Shown here: positions 24,801-39,800 of the stretch, one piece after another
Numbering within the stretch: position 1 is the stretch's first letter
Layout: every line of letters begins with the position of its first letter
Source of the DNA: Trichopria drosophilae
Lineage: Eukaryota > Arthropoda > Insecta > Hymenoptera > Diapriidae
Direction of reading: 5' to 3'
Length of the DNA: 64,000 nucleotides
Assembly (NCBI GenBank): GCA_030407085.1
Contig: CM059584.1
Span: 109,677,001-109,741,000, forward strand
The notes under the pieces: generated by a model
Told to the model about the DNA's origin: nothing
Seen by the model: only the letters and a program-made list of their open reading frames with translations
Databases searched by the model: none
Position numbers and translations under genes: made by a program

Positions 24801-27800
24801 ACAATGACATTTTTGCATTCTTCACAATGAAATTTATGACAATAATGTTCAAAAATGTGTGAAGCTATTTTTCATTGAATGTAAATGTGAATATTGAATT
24901 TGCAAAGAAAATATTGCTACTGTTTGCATATTCAATGCTTATGTAGAATTTGTTTTTGTTATCTTTCATTAGTTTTGTCGTTTTTAGTTGATTTAATTTC
25001 TTTACTGTCGTAACTGCATTAGTTTAGTGGAATTATTTTTAATGAAAGTATTGACGGTTCTTTTTTAAAAAATCTTTATTTTTTGAGGTTATATATGTGC
25101 CTGTCGTGTAGCTAAAGTCACGCCCCCGTGATTCTTCTTGACACTTTTGTATATTAAGATTAAATCTTTGTTTATTTCTTTAATTAATTATTGTAAAAGT
25201 AACATAAAAATTACCCGATCGAGATTAAACTAGGAACTGGTCGCTGATTAAGAATATGAACTTAGATTTAAAAAATTCACTATGGCGGATACAATATAGC
25301 CGACTAAAAATGTAATCTAGTTATGTAGTTTTTTACATTTTTGACCGGCCATATTGAATTTTTAAAATCCGAGTTCAGATTCGTAATCAGCGACCCAAAA
25401 AGCTCCTAGTTCCCAGTTTATTCTCGATCAGGTAATTTTTACTTTTTGGTCGGCCATATTGAATCCGCGAATTTGAATTTTCAAAATTTGATTACACATT
25501 CCCAAACAACAACCTTAAAAACCCCGAGTACCCAGTTTCATCTCGATCCAATTGAACATTTGCCCGCGACTGCATTTTTTCTATAAATATGACGATTTTT
25601 AGTTGTTTATTTGTTTATAAATCATAATGTTAAATAAATATTGAATTAAATGCAATGTTATGCGCTTCTTCAACTCCCACTTACATTGGATTTAAAAAAA
25701 AAAACAGACCCCAAAGCCATATTTTGTCTTTAAAAACTCAAATTTCCAACAGGACGGAAAACGGGGGGGTTCGAAACTGGGTGATTTAACGAGATTCTTA
25801 ATGAAATTTATTTCCGTTTTGTCTCCATCATTTTTGAACCGATTTTACTGACATTAGGAGCCATCTGATATGTGTACTTCTGCAGTTACAGAGCCGGAAT
25901 TTTGAAAAATGCTGCCCAGATAGCAAAATAAAAAATAGTTCAGAATGAACTCATAATGTGTTCTATAAGAGGTCGGATGCGTCAAATTGTGATGTTTTTC
26001 TGAGCTTGCAGACGTAATGATCTCATGATATCAAATTTAATTTTCTATATTATTCTGCTCTCTCACCCCTTGTCTGGTCTAAAAATTCGTTATCGTACAA
26101 ACAAATTATACGCAGAATAAAAATTTGAAAATTCATTGCACTTGTGCGAAACTATTTACACCTTTTACTAGCAATTTTATTTATGATTAATTTATTGCCA
26201 TGCAATAATTCAGAATTCTTCCAAGCGTACATTTTTCTGTGCAAGGAAAACAGTTTAAATTTATTACTCGTGTATTTCTTGGGTCACTGATTACGAATCC
26301 GACATTGAATTCTCAAAATTTAAACTGGCGAATTCAAGATGACGGATCGAAATGTAAAAAATTGCATGGAAAATATGAAATCCTTAGACTAACGAAGAAA
26401 ATATTGATTCCAAATTAAAGTATGATTTTATATTGATTGTAAATATGATAGAATATTTGTAGAAATAGTTATTTTTACTATTTTTTTACTTGGAACGTTT
26501 TTTTTTATATTCGTGGTGGAAAATTGAAACTTAAATTGAGTATTACATGTAGTATATTTAAATAAAAACACCCAGAAAGTACAAAATTGCGGTCTGCCAT
26601 ATTAGAACCGTTATTTGGAATCTGTCATATCTGATGCCCATTTACTACCAAGAAATCTCCGATGTACTCAGTTTCATGACGATTAAAATCTGATTACATT
26701 TTCGAACTTCATTTTGGATCCGCGATTTTGATTTTTACAACTCCGATGCCGGATTCATAATATGCGAATCCGATTACTCACTTTTACATTGTTCATGTGA
26801 CATATTGAATTCAGCATGCATTTTTTGGTAAAAAACCTAAAGTATTTACAATTTGTATATTATTATAAACAAATAAACCCAATACTTATTGATAAATATT
26901 TACATTCCTAAATATGTTGTCGATGTAAAGAAGCAAACATTTGCACTAATATTACATAACTTTGGTCATACCAAAAATATTTGAGCTTCTTAGAATCGAA
27001 AAAAATTAATATAAAATAGCAAACAATTAAAAGATATATATGAAATTTTATTCAAAAGTTTATAGGAAACGAGCGATGAAGTTATTTTTCAATCAATGGT
27101 AAATGGTATTCAATTTAAGTTCTAAATATTTAACATCATTAATTTTTAACATTAAACTATTTGTTTATTTCTTTTTTAATATGTTGGTAATCATGTTTTT
27201 TAATGTATTTTATATCTTCAATTAATTTAAAACAAAAAATACTTTTATAAAAGTGATTTTTAATACTACATGACTTTTTTTAATGTTAGTCAATGATTTG
27301 CCTGAGGAATGTGAAAGTTTACTTCCCTTACGACAAAAAAAAACTAAAAAGTAAATAAAGTCTACTTCAATTATTTTCATTAACGCTCCCAAAGAAAACT
27401 TTCGAAATATTAACTTCGGTTTATTTTCCGACATATAAAAAACAAAATAACTGACGTCAGTATAAACAAGAAAATGAAATTTTTCTTTTCAAGTGGTATA
27501 AATATTCTGGAATTATTCATGGTCAAAACGGATACCCATATTATCATTTGGCCCTTTCCAAATGGATTCACCCAGCAAAAAAAATCCATATCTTTGATTC
27601 TTTTGTAACTCTGAGATTGTGTTCTACTTCAAATTTCATGTTTCGTGTTTTTTATCTCGACCTAAAAATGCTTCCGATACGCCAAACTTCAATTCGAAAA
27701 TGCGGTTTTTCAAGATTTAAAATTCACATTTTTGTCAAATGACCGCCATTTCGTCCCACATTATCCAATCGGCATGAATTTTTTTTTAAATGTGCGGAAT

Positions 27801-30800
27801 TTCATCAACTTTAACTTGGATCTGCCAAAACGAAACTACTAAAGTTAACTTAAATAATTTATTTGCATATATTATTGTGTAATAACTGAAGTGTCTTCGT
27901 TAATTTTTTCATTGAAAAATATTAAAAAATGTCGGAGTTATGCTGCAGTGGTGTGGGCTATGTCGAAAATAGTAATTCTTGCGGTGTACCGGATAACAAG
28001 TCGTAGAATTAATTAAAATACTTGCGGTCGGAAAAAATTAGTCCTTTAGAAGTCCCCTTTTACGGTCCCCTTTTATTAAAAATTAATTTTTTTATTTTTT
28101 TGCGGTCGGTTGAAGTAAAAAATGCGTTTTTTCATGGCGTAATTTTAGCGTTGTACAATCGATCAAAAGCAAATAATGAAGAAAAATGAACCGTTGTACT
28201 GTAGAAAAATATATATTAACCCTTTGAATCACACATCTTTCTTTGCATGGAAAAAGGTCAGAATTTATTACTCGGGGGGTTTCGGGATCGCTAATTGCGA
28301 ATGTGACCTCAGATTTTCAAAATTCAAAATGACAGATCCAAGATGGCGGAACAAATTAGTAAAAAGTTGTTTGGTCGAGATTAAACTGGGTACTTGGGAG
28401 TTTTCGGGGTCACCGATTCCGAATATGACCTCAGATTTTCAAAATTCAAAATGGCAGATCCAAGATGGCGAAACACATTAGGAAAAGGTTGCTTGATCGA
28501 GATGAAGCTGGGTATACGGCAGTTATCAGAATTGCTGATAACGAATATGGTTTTAAATGTTCAATATTGAAAATGGCGTATCCAAGATTGCTGACCAAAT
28601 TAGGAAAAGCTTGCTTGATCGAGAATTGGGAATTCGGGAGGGGTTTCGGGGTCGCTGATTACGAATGTGACTTCGGATTTCCAATATTCAAAATTTCGGA
28701 TCAAAGATTACAAGTTTAGGGCTTAGTAAAGATTCTACCGCTGAAGTCTGTTCGAGGCTGCACAATCGTTACGAGGCCAGACAATTTTACGGCCAAGATT
28801 AAAAAACAAAAAGAGCATGAAAAATGAATAAAAAATGTTTTGAATTTGCCATCTCAGAGTTTCCAAAATTCAAAATGTATTACATATACGTATTTCGGGG
28901 CCCTAAAAATCTCAGAATAAACGTTTCCAGACATAAATACATGTTATTTTTTAAATTTTTGTACTGCCATTTTGAATTCGCCATTTTGAATTCTGACCCT
29001 GGATTCGTCATCAGCGACCACAAAACCCCTTTAGTAAAAATTGCCATGAAAATCGAAACTGAAATAAGCTGGAAGACGCTTTAAAAAAAAAACTGAATAT
29101 TTTTGGTGTTTGTTTATTTATAACACTTTTACAACAAATGAAATTTGAATATTAGTGGTATAATATTATTGACGAATACCTTAGCTATTAGAAGAACCAA
29201 CTAATATTTTTCAATACCTCAAAACTGAATTTTTATAAATGAATGGGCAGAAAAGGTGGTCCCTGAGAAGACCACCGTGCTTCGAAGGGTTAAAGAAGTA
29301 TGTAATATTTCAACTCGATCGGTATTTCCAACTTTATTTTGAAAATGCAATCATGCACATTTCAAAATTAAAGGTTCGTGGACGCGATATTTTCACCGAT
29401 CAAAGATCTCCTTAACCGTTTCCGATATGAGAATGCCGATTAAATAATATTTGCCAGTGAAAAAATCTGATTTTTTTGTGAAAAATCAAGCATAACTTTT
29501 TCGGAATGGGTTCGATTGATGTTTTAACAGCAGATTCGGAAAAATCGATCAATTTTACGTAAGATGTAATTGGTTCCGATTTTTTAAAAATTCGATTTCA
29601 TATAAAATTGTCCATTTGGTCCTTAATGGGTTAACTGAAATGGATATTAAGACAAGATTTCTAACAAGTTGTACTTCCAGATAAAAAATTTGCTCTTGCA
29701 ATTTAACTCATTTCCGGAAAAAGCATTTCAGTCCATTTAAGCCGTTTTCCCATGCAGGCCCTCAATTTCATAATTTTATATTTTGAAAAAAAAAAAAAAA
29801 CACTTTTTTTTGTTATTTCCATTTATCTTGACGATTTGAAATAATTGAAAATGTGGCAGAGACAAGTTAAAGTTGATGAAATTCCGCACATTTAACAAAC
29901 AAATTTGTCCCGAACTGTTATTATTTATTAGCTCATTTATATTACTAACATTTCTTATTATTAATCCTAGTAGTTATCACAATCACGAAGTAATATTAAC
30001 TTTGAACAGTTTTATTACATTTTATTCTTTTACTTCTATATATTATAAACTTTGTTAATTCCAGATTTTTTGATATAATTATCAAATTAAACATAACGAA
30101 ATAAATAATACATTTTTGTATAAAACATCAAATAATTCTTAATAAAACACGTTTTTAAACTTTTCCTTCTTTAATTTTTGGTGTTAGTTGTTTCATTTCC
30201 AGAGTTAGTTACTTTTTTTTCTGCTAGTGATTTCTTATTTTCTTGTAATCTTTTCTTTTCAGTAAGCTTTTTACTTTCTGCTTTGAATTCTTTTTACTAC
30301 TACCCTGCAAACGTAAAAGTAACAGTTATGTAACAACTACGTACCATTTATGTAACAATGTAACCATTACGTAAATATTACATAACTGTTACTTTCCGTG
30401 TTTGCAGGGTAGATAATTTACTCATCGTTCAAGTAGTACATTCTGTAAGAAAAATGTAAATTAATTGTATTTCTAGTGAGTTGATATAACTTGTTGTAAA
30501 CATGTTTTTTGAGGTTAGTTTTATTCTCGTGACAAATATCGAATTTAAACTTACCAGATAACTTACTAGAATGACAATTATTCTTCAACAATTCGAAAAA
30601 ATTACTTTCTGAATCAAATATGATTTTCATAACGCTTATAACACGAAAGATAAAATTCCGCAATACGATCATGGCACTGGGTGACATGTGCTTATTGCGG
30701 AACACAGATTTTCGGCGTTCCGTTTCCGGAACATGAAACCGAAACAGCTCCTAATTAGGAACACGTATTTTATAAAACATTAAAACAAATACTTTACAAA

Positions 30801-33800
30801 CATATGTACTTAATCAAAAACTACATGTAAAATACTTTCAGGAAATCCAAATTCCACTTTGATCCACAAGATATTTCATTTCAAATATAAATCAAATTTT
30901 TCGCTCTTTCATCGTACCGTTTCGTCTTCTACATCTACAAAATCGCAATGATGTAGCTTACTTATATTCCAACATTTTTTATCAGTAATTTTTATAAATA
31001 CTATCATAAAATAATGGCAGATATTCGTTCAAAAATATTTAAAGTTAATTCAGGATTTTTTGTACATTTATTTGATATTAAATTACACCAGTAACGTAAA
31101 TTTTCAAAAACTGTTCCGTTTTTTGGACAGTGTTCCGCTATGGGTACTTTTACCTAACCCCATTTTCAAAGTAAAGTTGAAATTTGAAGTAGAACACAAT
31201 CCCAGAGTTATAAAAGACAGATTTTTGTTTGCTGGATGAATCCATTTAGGACCATTTATAAATAAATTAATATTCTTAATTATTATCAATTATACACGGG
31301 TGTAAAAGGACTTACCATAAAGTTTGGCAATCGGACTTCAGGCGGCGTTCGGTGTACCTTTTCCAGTATGATCACGGGGAACCTGTAACAAACCCTCAGG
31401 TGGATGCAGACAGTTGCTAAGAATATCAGTCATTGATAGCAGAATCCCTGATACTCTTAGCAACTGTCTCACAAGAAGCCACTGTTATCGATATTAAATA
31501 ATTTCTCTACAAACACATCGAAATCAAATTCTTTATTTACACTTTTGTCGATATTACAGTGGTGTTCTTGTGTCCGTGCAGACACAGAATCCACCTCTGT
31601 ACCAGAAGTGGTCTGTGCCTACAACACAGTCTCGTCAAGAATAATGTAAGTCGTGTTTTTTTTCAGCGCGATCGAGACTGTACCTGAAAACTTGTTACAG
31701 GAATGAGTTTTATTTGTATATTTATCGATTATCAAGCTCCAAAACACTTGAAGCTTCCATAATTGATAAATACGAGTTTACCAGTTGTAAATAAAAAGAT
31801 TCTATATCTTTGATAACACTGATGTCATTTTGAGAAAAAGTAATTGAATTTACCTTACGAGCCCAGGCTTGGCAGCCAGCTTGTAGTTCAGCCGGAGTTA
31901 GTACTCGGGCTCCGGTTGTCCCTGTAAACTGACCTGGCTTCTGTTTACTCTCCGCCCAACATTTCATCTGTAATTTACCAAATAAAAAAACATTTTATTA
32001 AACGTAACTTTAAATACGATATTAAATTGATATAATTAATAAATAAAAAATTCTTTTTAAAAACCACGTTTTTATAAATGGACTAAAAAGGATAAAATAA
32101 TTTTTCCCATCCACACAGGTCACTAATACCATGCCGAAATAAATACGCAACAGAAATGACTAGCATGTCTAAACTAACGTGTCATATTGTTCATTTAAGC
32201 ATAATTTCTCATTTGTTATTGTTCGTCGAGGAGTCATTTCTGTTACCTCTATTGCGCCCCACGTTTTCCATTTTAAGTCTTACAAATATTTTATTTCCTA
32301 ATAAAATGAAAAATTATTGCGCATTTATTTCGGCATTGTATTAGTCATCTGTGTGGATGGGAAAAATTATTTTATCCTTTTTAGTCCATTTATAAAAACG
32401 TGGGTTTTAAAAAGAATTTTTTATTTATTAATTATTTTCTGCTTTTTAGTTTTAATAGGTCAAATTTTACAATCGATTTTATACTATTACATTTATAAAC
32501 AATCTGAAAAGAGCAGTTTCAAAATGAAAAGAATATGCAAGTGGTTTTAGATGACAGGCTCCTCTGGTGGCTTACACCGTCCCGAATTGTTGAGAATCCT
32601 GATGAGGTTTTCTCACGCCCGAATCCGTGAGCTGTTGCAGCACTTATATTATGACACTAATTCACTACTGCTCCACTTGCCGTCGTGGATGAGTATATCT
32701 AGGCAAGGGAATTAATGACGAATTTCCCGATTGCGAAAAGAAAACAAAGGACAAGCAGACAGACAGACAGACAAGAATACGAGTTAATAAAAACGTGGTA
32801 AAATACCCCATTTTGAGCTTTGTACATGTCGTTAAGAGCTTGAACATCGTTAGGATTTTCTTTTAACTTCCTCATTGCTGCAAGACGCTGAGATACTATC
32901 GAACCGATGTCCAAAGGCTACAAAAGAAGAATAAGAATTCAAATTACAATTTTATTTTACTGCTGAAATAAAAAAAATGCACTTACCTGAGCAGGAGGCT
33001 GCATGAAAATCGATACTGGTTCCGCAGGTGCAGATTGTGCAGGCATTACCGGCATTGTAGGAACTGCTGCAGGCATTGCAGGCAGTACCGTTTGTATTGT
33101 TGTTGGTGTCGAGCCAGGTATCGCACTAGGTATCGTATTAGGTAACATTACAGACGATGTTACAATTGGCGCAGTTGCCGTTAGCGGTGTTGTACGAAGT
33201 GTTTCAGTCGATGCTATAAAGACTTTAGTCGGTGCTGGTTTCGGAGGTTTCGGAGGTACTGGTATCCATTCGCTTTCTGCATTTAAATAATCATTTAGTA
33301 ATTATACAAATTCATTATCGTTAATTAAAAATTTTACCAGTTTTTCGATGCTGTTGACCGCTTGAAACTGGGAATTGCAAGCGTAATTGATTTGAAGATT
33401 TTGCAGTTTTTTCCTGGAACGTTCTTGTTGGCAATTGTTTTGAATCCTGAAAAATTTTAGGTTTAAATTTTGCACAGGAATATAATAAAATATTAACTCA
33501 CTCTAATATTCATTATTATTGGAAGTGGTTTGTCCTTTATGAGGAAGGGATGATGGAAACCTTTTTCTGTTTCGCTACCGTCATCTTCGGATGAAATACT
33601 TGACAATTCACCCAATGCTTCGGATCTCGACAATGATTTACAGAAGTCTAAAATATCAGAGCGTAAATATTTAAGGAAGGGTTTAATTTATTACAATTTT
33701 TACCTGTTAATTCGTCAATTGTTTTTCCGCCAGCCTGAATTGCAGCAATAACTTTGTTTTGTTGCGCTAAAGGCAACGTTCCTTTCATAATCATATTTAT

Positions 33801-36800
33801 GGCATTCCGTCTTGCAATTTCCAAAAGCTTTTTCTTGTCTATTTCAATTCGTTCCCTGTAAAAATATTTATTAATTCTTGTTGACGGAATTCGATTAAAA
33901 AAACTTACTTTCGTTCGTTGCTTCGGCTTCTACTCCGACCTCTGGAATATCTTCTTCTATTCCTATCATCACTGCGACTTCTTCTGTCGGTACTTCTTGT
34001 ACGGTTTCTTCGTTCTCTACTTCGTTCTCGTCTTTCATAGTCACTGTGCATTCCACGGCCGTAACGAGTTTCTAATCGTTGACGAGATCGAGACCTTCGT
34101 CTCTCGGTGTCTTTATCGCTGCTTACTCTAGGTTTCTTTTTTTTACCATCTTTATAGTCTTTGTTATGTTTTGATTTGAATTTACCATCTTGTTTATTCT
34201 TTTCTTTTTCTTTTAATTTTAATCTTAGATCAGTCTTTTGAGGACATATGTCTCTGTCCATGAGGTCTGGTGACGGACTTAATGTCGGAGTACGATTGTC
34301 GTCGCTACTGTCTGAAATCTCGCCGTCTTCCATACGAGCGGCTCGTTCTTTTTCTTTGATTTCGATTTCTTTAACTGCATTGCTATAAACTTTACTGTTT
34401 TTTAGATCCTTTATTAATATTTTTCCATGATTGTTAGTTTTCATTGGTCCTGTTTTTTAAAAATTTAGAAGTATTTTAGTATAAAACTTAGTTATGTAGT
34501 AGAGCATACAATTAATAAACAATCTGTTACCGGTTAGACATGATTCAAATTGTATTCAACATTTTCTTTATACTCATTTTCGAAATTTTATCGACTGTTA
34601 AAAATATAAAGATTTGATAAGAAAATATTGACGTTTCGGATATAACAAATAAAAGGACGGTCACGATATAATACAGTAGTTTAAAATACACTAAATTTAA
34701 CGTTTCTGTCTTGATTTTAAACAAATGTTACTATTTCATCGACGAAAAATAAATATGGGTTAAAAAAGTAAATTAAATGAGCGAAATAGTGTAAAAGAAA
34801 ATTTCAAAGACATTCCGAAGGCATGAAGAAAATACAAAGATTTAATAATAAAATATTGATATGATTCGGTAATAAAAAATAAAAGGATGGTCAGAATATA
34901 ATAAAATAGTAAGTAAGTATAATCAAGTATGTGATAATCATTCTGAAAATGACCCGCATCAAGAGGTTGGAACATTAAGTTTAGTGATAGTGAAACTATT
35001 TTATTATATTGTGACCATCCTTTTATTTTTTATGACCGAAACATATCAGTATTTAATTATCAAATCTTTGTATTTTCTTTATATCTTCAGAATGCCTTTG
35101 CAATTTTGTTTTATACTATTTCACTCATTTTATTTACTTTTTTAACGTTTATTTATTTTACATCGATGAAACAGTAACATTTCTTTAAAATCAAGACAGA
35201 AATGTCAATTAATTTATTAAATATTACAACGCTGATGTTAGCAGATGATTTGTATCTGCTGATTTTGAAAAAGGCTATTCCAAGTATTCATCTTATACAG
35301 TTGCGTTGAATATTCCCAGTAACCAAAACCGAATTCAGACGTCAAGAATCCGAATTCAAACGTCAAAAATCCGAATTCAGACGTCAAAAATCCGAATTCA
35401 GACGTTAAGAATCCGAATTCAGAATCATAAAAACAAATTCATACGTCAAGAATCCGAATTCAGAATCATAAAGACGAATTCATACGTCAAGAATCCAAAT
35501 TTAGAATCATAAAACCGAATTCAGACCTCAAGAATCCGAATTAAGATTTATAAAAACAAATTCATAAGTCAAGAATCCGATTTCAGAATCATAAAAACCA
35601 ATTCATACGTAAAGAATCCAAATTTAGAATCATAAAACCGAATTCAGACCTTAAGAATCCGAATTCAGACGTCAAGAATCTAAATTTAGAATCATAAAAA
35701 CAAATTCATACGTCAAGAATCCGAATTCAAAATCATAAAAACGAATTCATACGTCAAGAATCCAAATTTAGAATCATAAAACCGAATTCACACCTCAAGC
35801 ATCACAAGTTAGACATCAAGAATCCGAATTTAGAATCATAAAAACCAATTCTTACGTCAAGAATCCAAATTTAGAATCATAAAACCGAATTCATACCTTA
35901 AGAATCCGAATTCAGACATCAAGACTCAAAATTCAGAATCATAAAAACAAATTCATACGTCAAGAATCCGAATTCAAAATCATAAAAACGAATTCATACG
36001 TCAAGAATCCAAATTTAGAATCATAAAACCGAATTCACACCTCAAGCATCAGAATTTAGACATCAAGAATCCGAATTTAGAATCATAAAAACCAATTCAG
36101 ACGTCAAGACTCCAAATTCAGAATCATAAAACCGAATTCATACGTCAAGAATCCGAATTCAAAATCATAAAAACGAATTCATACGTCAAGAATCCAAATT
36201 TAGAATCATAAAACCGAATTCACACCTCAAGCATCAGAATTTAGACATCAAGAATCCGAATTTAGAATCATAAAAACCAATTCAGACGTCAAGACTCCAA
36301 ATTCAGAATCATAAAAACAAATTCATACGTCAAGAATCCGAATTCAAAATCATAAAAACGAATTCATACGTCAAGAATCCAAATTTAGAATCATGAAACC
36401 GAATTCACACCTCAAGAATCAGAATTCAGACATCAAGAATCCGAATTCAGAATCATAAAAACCAATTCATACATCAAGAATCAAAACTTAGAATCATGAA
36501 ACCGAATTCAGACCTTAAGAATCCGAATTCAAAATCATAAAAACGAATTCATTTCAATTACTTAACAATGGCATGAATAGAAACAAATTTGTAGGTTCTG
36601 AATGTTGTCTTTTTATATCTTACGGTTCTGAATTCAAATTCTTGACGTCTGAATTAATTTTCATTTACTGTGATATGTTGTGTTTTATGTATAATTTGTG
36701 TACTATAAGAATGTTCAATTTTTTTTCACAATAGAAAAAAAAAACTTTACGTATGTAGGGGAGAGTGCGGTAGCCCCGACCACCTAAGGTTTTTGGCATA

Positions 36801-39800
36801 TAACTTATTCTTCGCGACTTCAACAAGTAATAGAAAGTATTAAAAATAATATTTGTATCATATTGAATGCATCCGTAGAGAATAAACAATGCAACTGAGT
36901 AAGGTCACTAGAGTACTTAAAATAGCCTTTCTAAAAATCAGTGGGTACTAATCAATTATTACTAACATCGAAGTTGTAATATTTAATAAATTAATTAACA
37001 TTTCTGTATATAGGGAATACAGAAAATGATATTTAATCAAATCCAAGTCGTCCATCTTGACAGTTTTCCTACTTTTAAATTAGTGCGTGTCTTTCTTGCG
37101 ACTTTAAGCCATTAACACCCAACGGCCACTTCTTGCGTCAATTTCAGTCCAGTATTTCGTATCAAAATCAAAGTTAACAAAAATTGAGAGGTATATATCC
37201 TACTATTTTCGAGGTCGCTCTTCACGATTCCGAAGTCAAAATTGAGTTTCATCCAACGGGAATTCCAATATGGCGCCGAATTTGGAAACAATGTCCAGAA
37301 AATTGGGAAATATTTATTCTTACCAATTTTTTTCGAGTCCTTAGAATATTGGGATTCTATTGAAACTGCGAATAAAGGTGAATAAAATACTTCAATTTTA
37401 AGGAAAAATTTTACTGTTATACCCTACAGCATTCTAACGACCTCAAAATTGCGTCAACAATGAAAATTTCTTTAAAATTTTCTGGACACCTTAACTCAAA
37501 ACTACGAGCTTTATTAAAAAAATTATAACAATGAAAAGTTCTTAGAATTTACCGAGAAATATCACGGAATTTTTTTAGATTTTTTTTATGACATTTGGGG
37601 ATTTTTTTTTTAAAATCTTTTTTCCAAATTGTAATTTGTTAACGAAAAATTAGGAAAAAAGTTTACTGTATTCTCTAATAAATTTGAAGAATTTTTTGTT
37701 CTTTGCAATTTTTTCCAAATGTTGACAGTTTTCGAGAAAAAAAAATCCTAAACTATAATATTTAATATTCATTTTCTCAAAAACTATCAACTGTCGGAAA
37801 AAATACAAAGAAGAAGAAACTCTTAGAATTCATGAGAGACTACACTAAATTATTGTCAGAATTTTTCGAAAATAAATTACAATTTTGAAAAAATTAAAAA
37901 AAAAAATTCATTACAAAAATCTGAAAGAATTCCGTGATATTTCTAGATGAATTCTGAGAACTTTTCATTCTTACCATTGTATTAAAAAAGATCGTTGTTT
38001 TTGAGTTAGAACGTCCAGAAAAATTCAAAGAAATTTTCATTGTTGCGGCCATTTTGACGTCGTTAGAATGATATACGGTATAAAAGTAAAATTTTTCCTT
38101 AAAATTGAAGTATTTTATTCACCTTTATTCGCAGTTTCAATAGAATCCCAATATTCTAAGAGGTAGAAAAAAATTGGTAACAATAAATATTTCCCAATTT
38201 TTTTGATATTTTTACAAATTTGGCGCCATATTGGAATTCCTATAGCCGAAACTCAATTTTGATCTCGGAATCTTGAAGAGCGACCTCGCAAACAGTAAGA
38301 TATGTATCTCTTAATTTTTGTTAACTTCCATTTTGATACAAAATACTCAATTGAAATAGAAGGAAGAAAAAGTGTCCTTTGGGCGTTAATGGGTTAAACA
38401 GAATTTATTACAAACTTAACCTAACCTAAAAGTACATCTCATTGTCAGTAATTATTCTCACGAACACTCTGTTATTCAGAAACGAAACTAATTAAATCAC
38501 ACGAATAAAAGTCAAAAGAGTTTTTAAACTAATTTCATTGACGAGTCGAACAAAAACTGATTTAGGTTACTAACATACAGGATAAAATTCAAATCAAATG
38601 AATAGAAGTATGAATGTAAAAATTAGTTAAATGTATTTCATTGAATATATTAACCTTTTTGCTGTGAAGACCGAAAACTCGAAAGTGGGCTCAAAAGGTT
38701 ACAATTTCTGGCCAATTTGAAATTTGTGTAGATATGGATGTTTATGTTTTCGATTGCGAATTTGGAGTCAGTTTTCAAATATTCAAAATGGAGGATCCAA
38801 TATGGCCGACATTTTTTTTAAATTCAAGCCGCCATATTGAATTTTCTGTTTAGTTTTAAAAATTTGTCCTCAAATTCAGATTCAGCGATTCCACATATCC
38901 AATAAAACCTAACTCTGGTGTATATCTGTTTCTTTATTCTCTATTTATTAATTCTTTTATAATTACATGTGTAATGAAAAATTCTTCAAAATTGTCCGAT
39001 TTTTAGTGGCCATATTGGTTTTTATGTTTAGAATTTTCTGAATTTGTCCTCAAATTTGGACCCAGTGATTCAAAATACCCAATAAAACATAACGGTGGTA
39101 TATATCTGTTTGGTTATTCTCCGTTTATTCAGTCTTTTATAACTACAGTAGGACCTCTTACTAACGACTGGTTTGGTTCCTAGCCCTCCCCTCATACCTC
39201 TTACGAACGACTACTCGAGAGAGAAAGACTCTTCCACCACTAACATGATTCTGACCAATAAGATGCGCTCTGCAGGCAGGGCGACGTACAGTGGCCCTCC
39301 CCTTATTTTAACTCCTTTTACAGTAGGACCTCTCTTATTCGAACCTCACTTATTCTAATTGCCTTTCTTATTCTAATTGTCCAGCCTCTCTTATTCTAAT
39401 CGTTCCCCCACAAGTCTTCTCCCACTATCACATGAAAAGTCAACAAAAAATATTGTCCACGAATCACAAGCTCGCAAACAAAATAAGTGGGGGGTAAGGG
39501 GAAAATTAGAATAAGAGAGGTCAGCGCCATCTTGAAAAACTTTACTAATTAGAATAAGAGAGGTCCTACTGTATTTTAACTTTCTTTCGTCCCTTATGTT
39601 AACTTCTTCCCCTCGTGAGTTCCCCCACCATTACCCATTTGAAAGTGTTCAAAAGAGTGCGGACTGTTGTTTGCGCTTGCGCGTACAGGTGAAGAAAGAC
39701 GCCACTATATCTCCTCTCTCCGTTTTTATTCTCTCATACTACCAGTGGTGAGGATGAGGGGAAGCGGTAAAATAAGGGAAGAAGCCGCCATCTTCATTGA

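Larger units (their letters stand above)
27551..31258. mobile_element. Widely spaced inverted pair enclosing 3.5 kb
   Basis: 27551-27650 and 31161-31258 are inverted copies (AAATGGATTCACCCAGC, ATTGTGTTCTACTTCAAATT and complements). A second, inner pair is formed by TGCGGAATTTCATCAACTTT (about 27800) and its complement (about 29870). Between them lie a TTAA element (28220-29289), an element fragment (29412-29634) and a tiny MITE (30303-30409). Probably one old foldback with later insertions. Confidence 0.6.

Noticed and set aside
33003..33290. 95-residue Gly/Val/Ile-rich plus ORF
   Set aside because: Antisense of the low-complexity SON exon 8.
35300..36560. CRISPR-like array
   Set aside because: Units are contiguous with no unique spacers; eukaryotic minisatellite.
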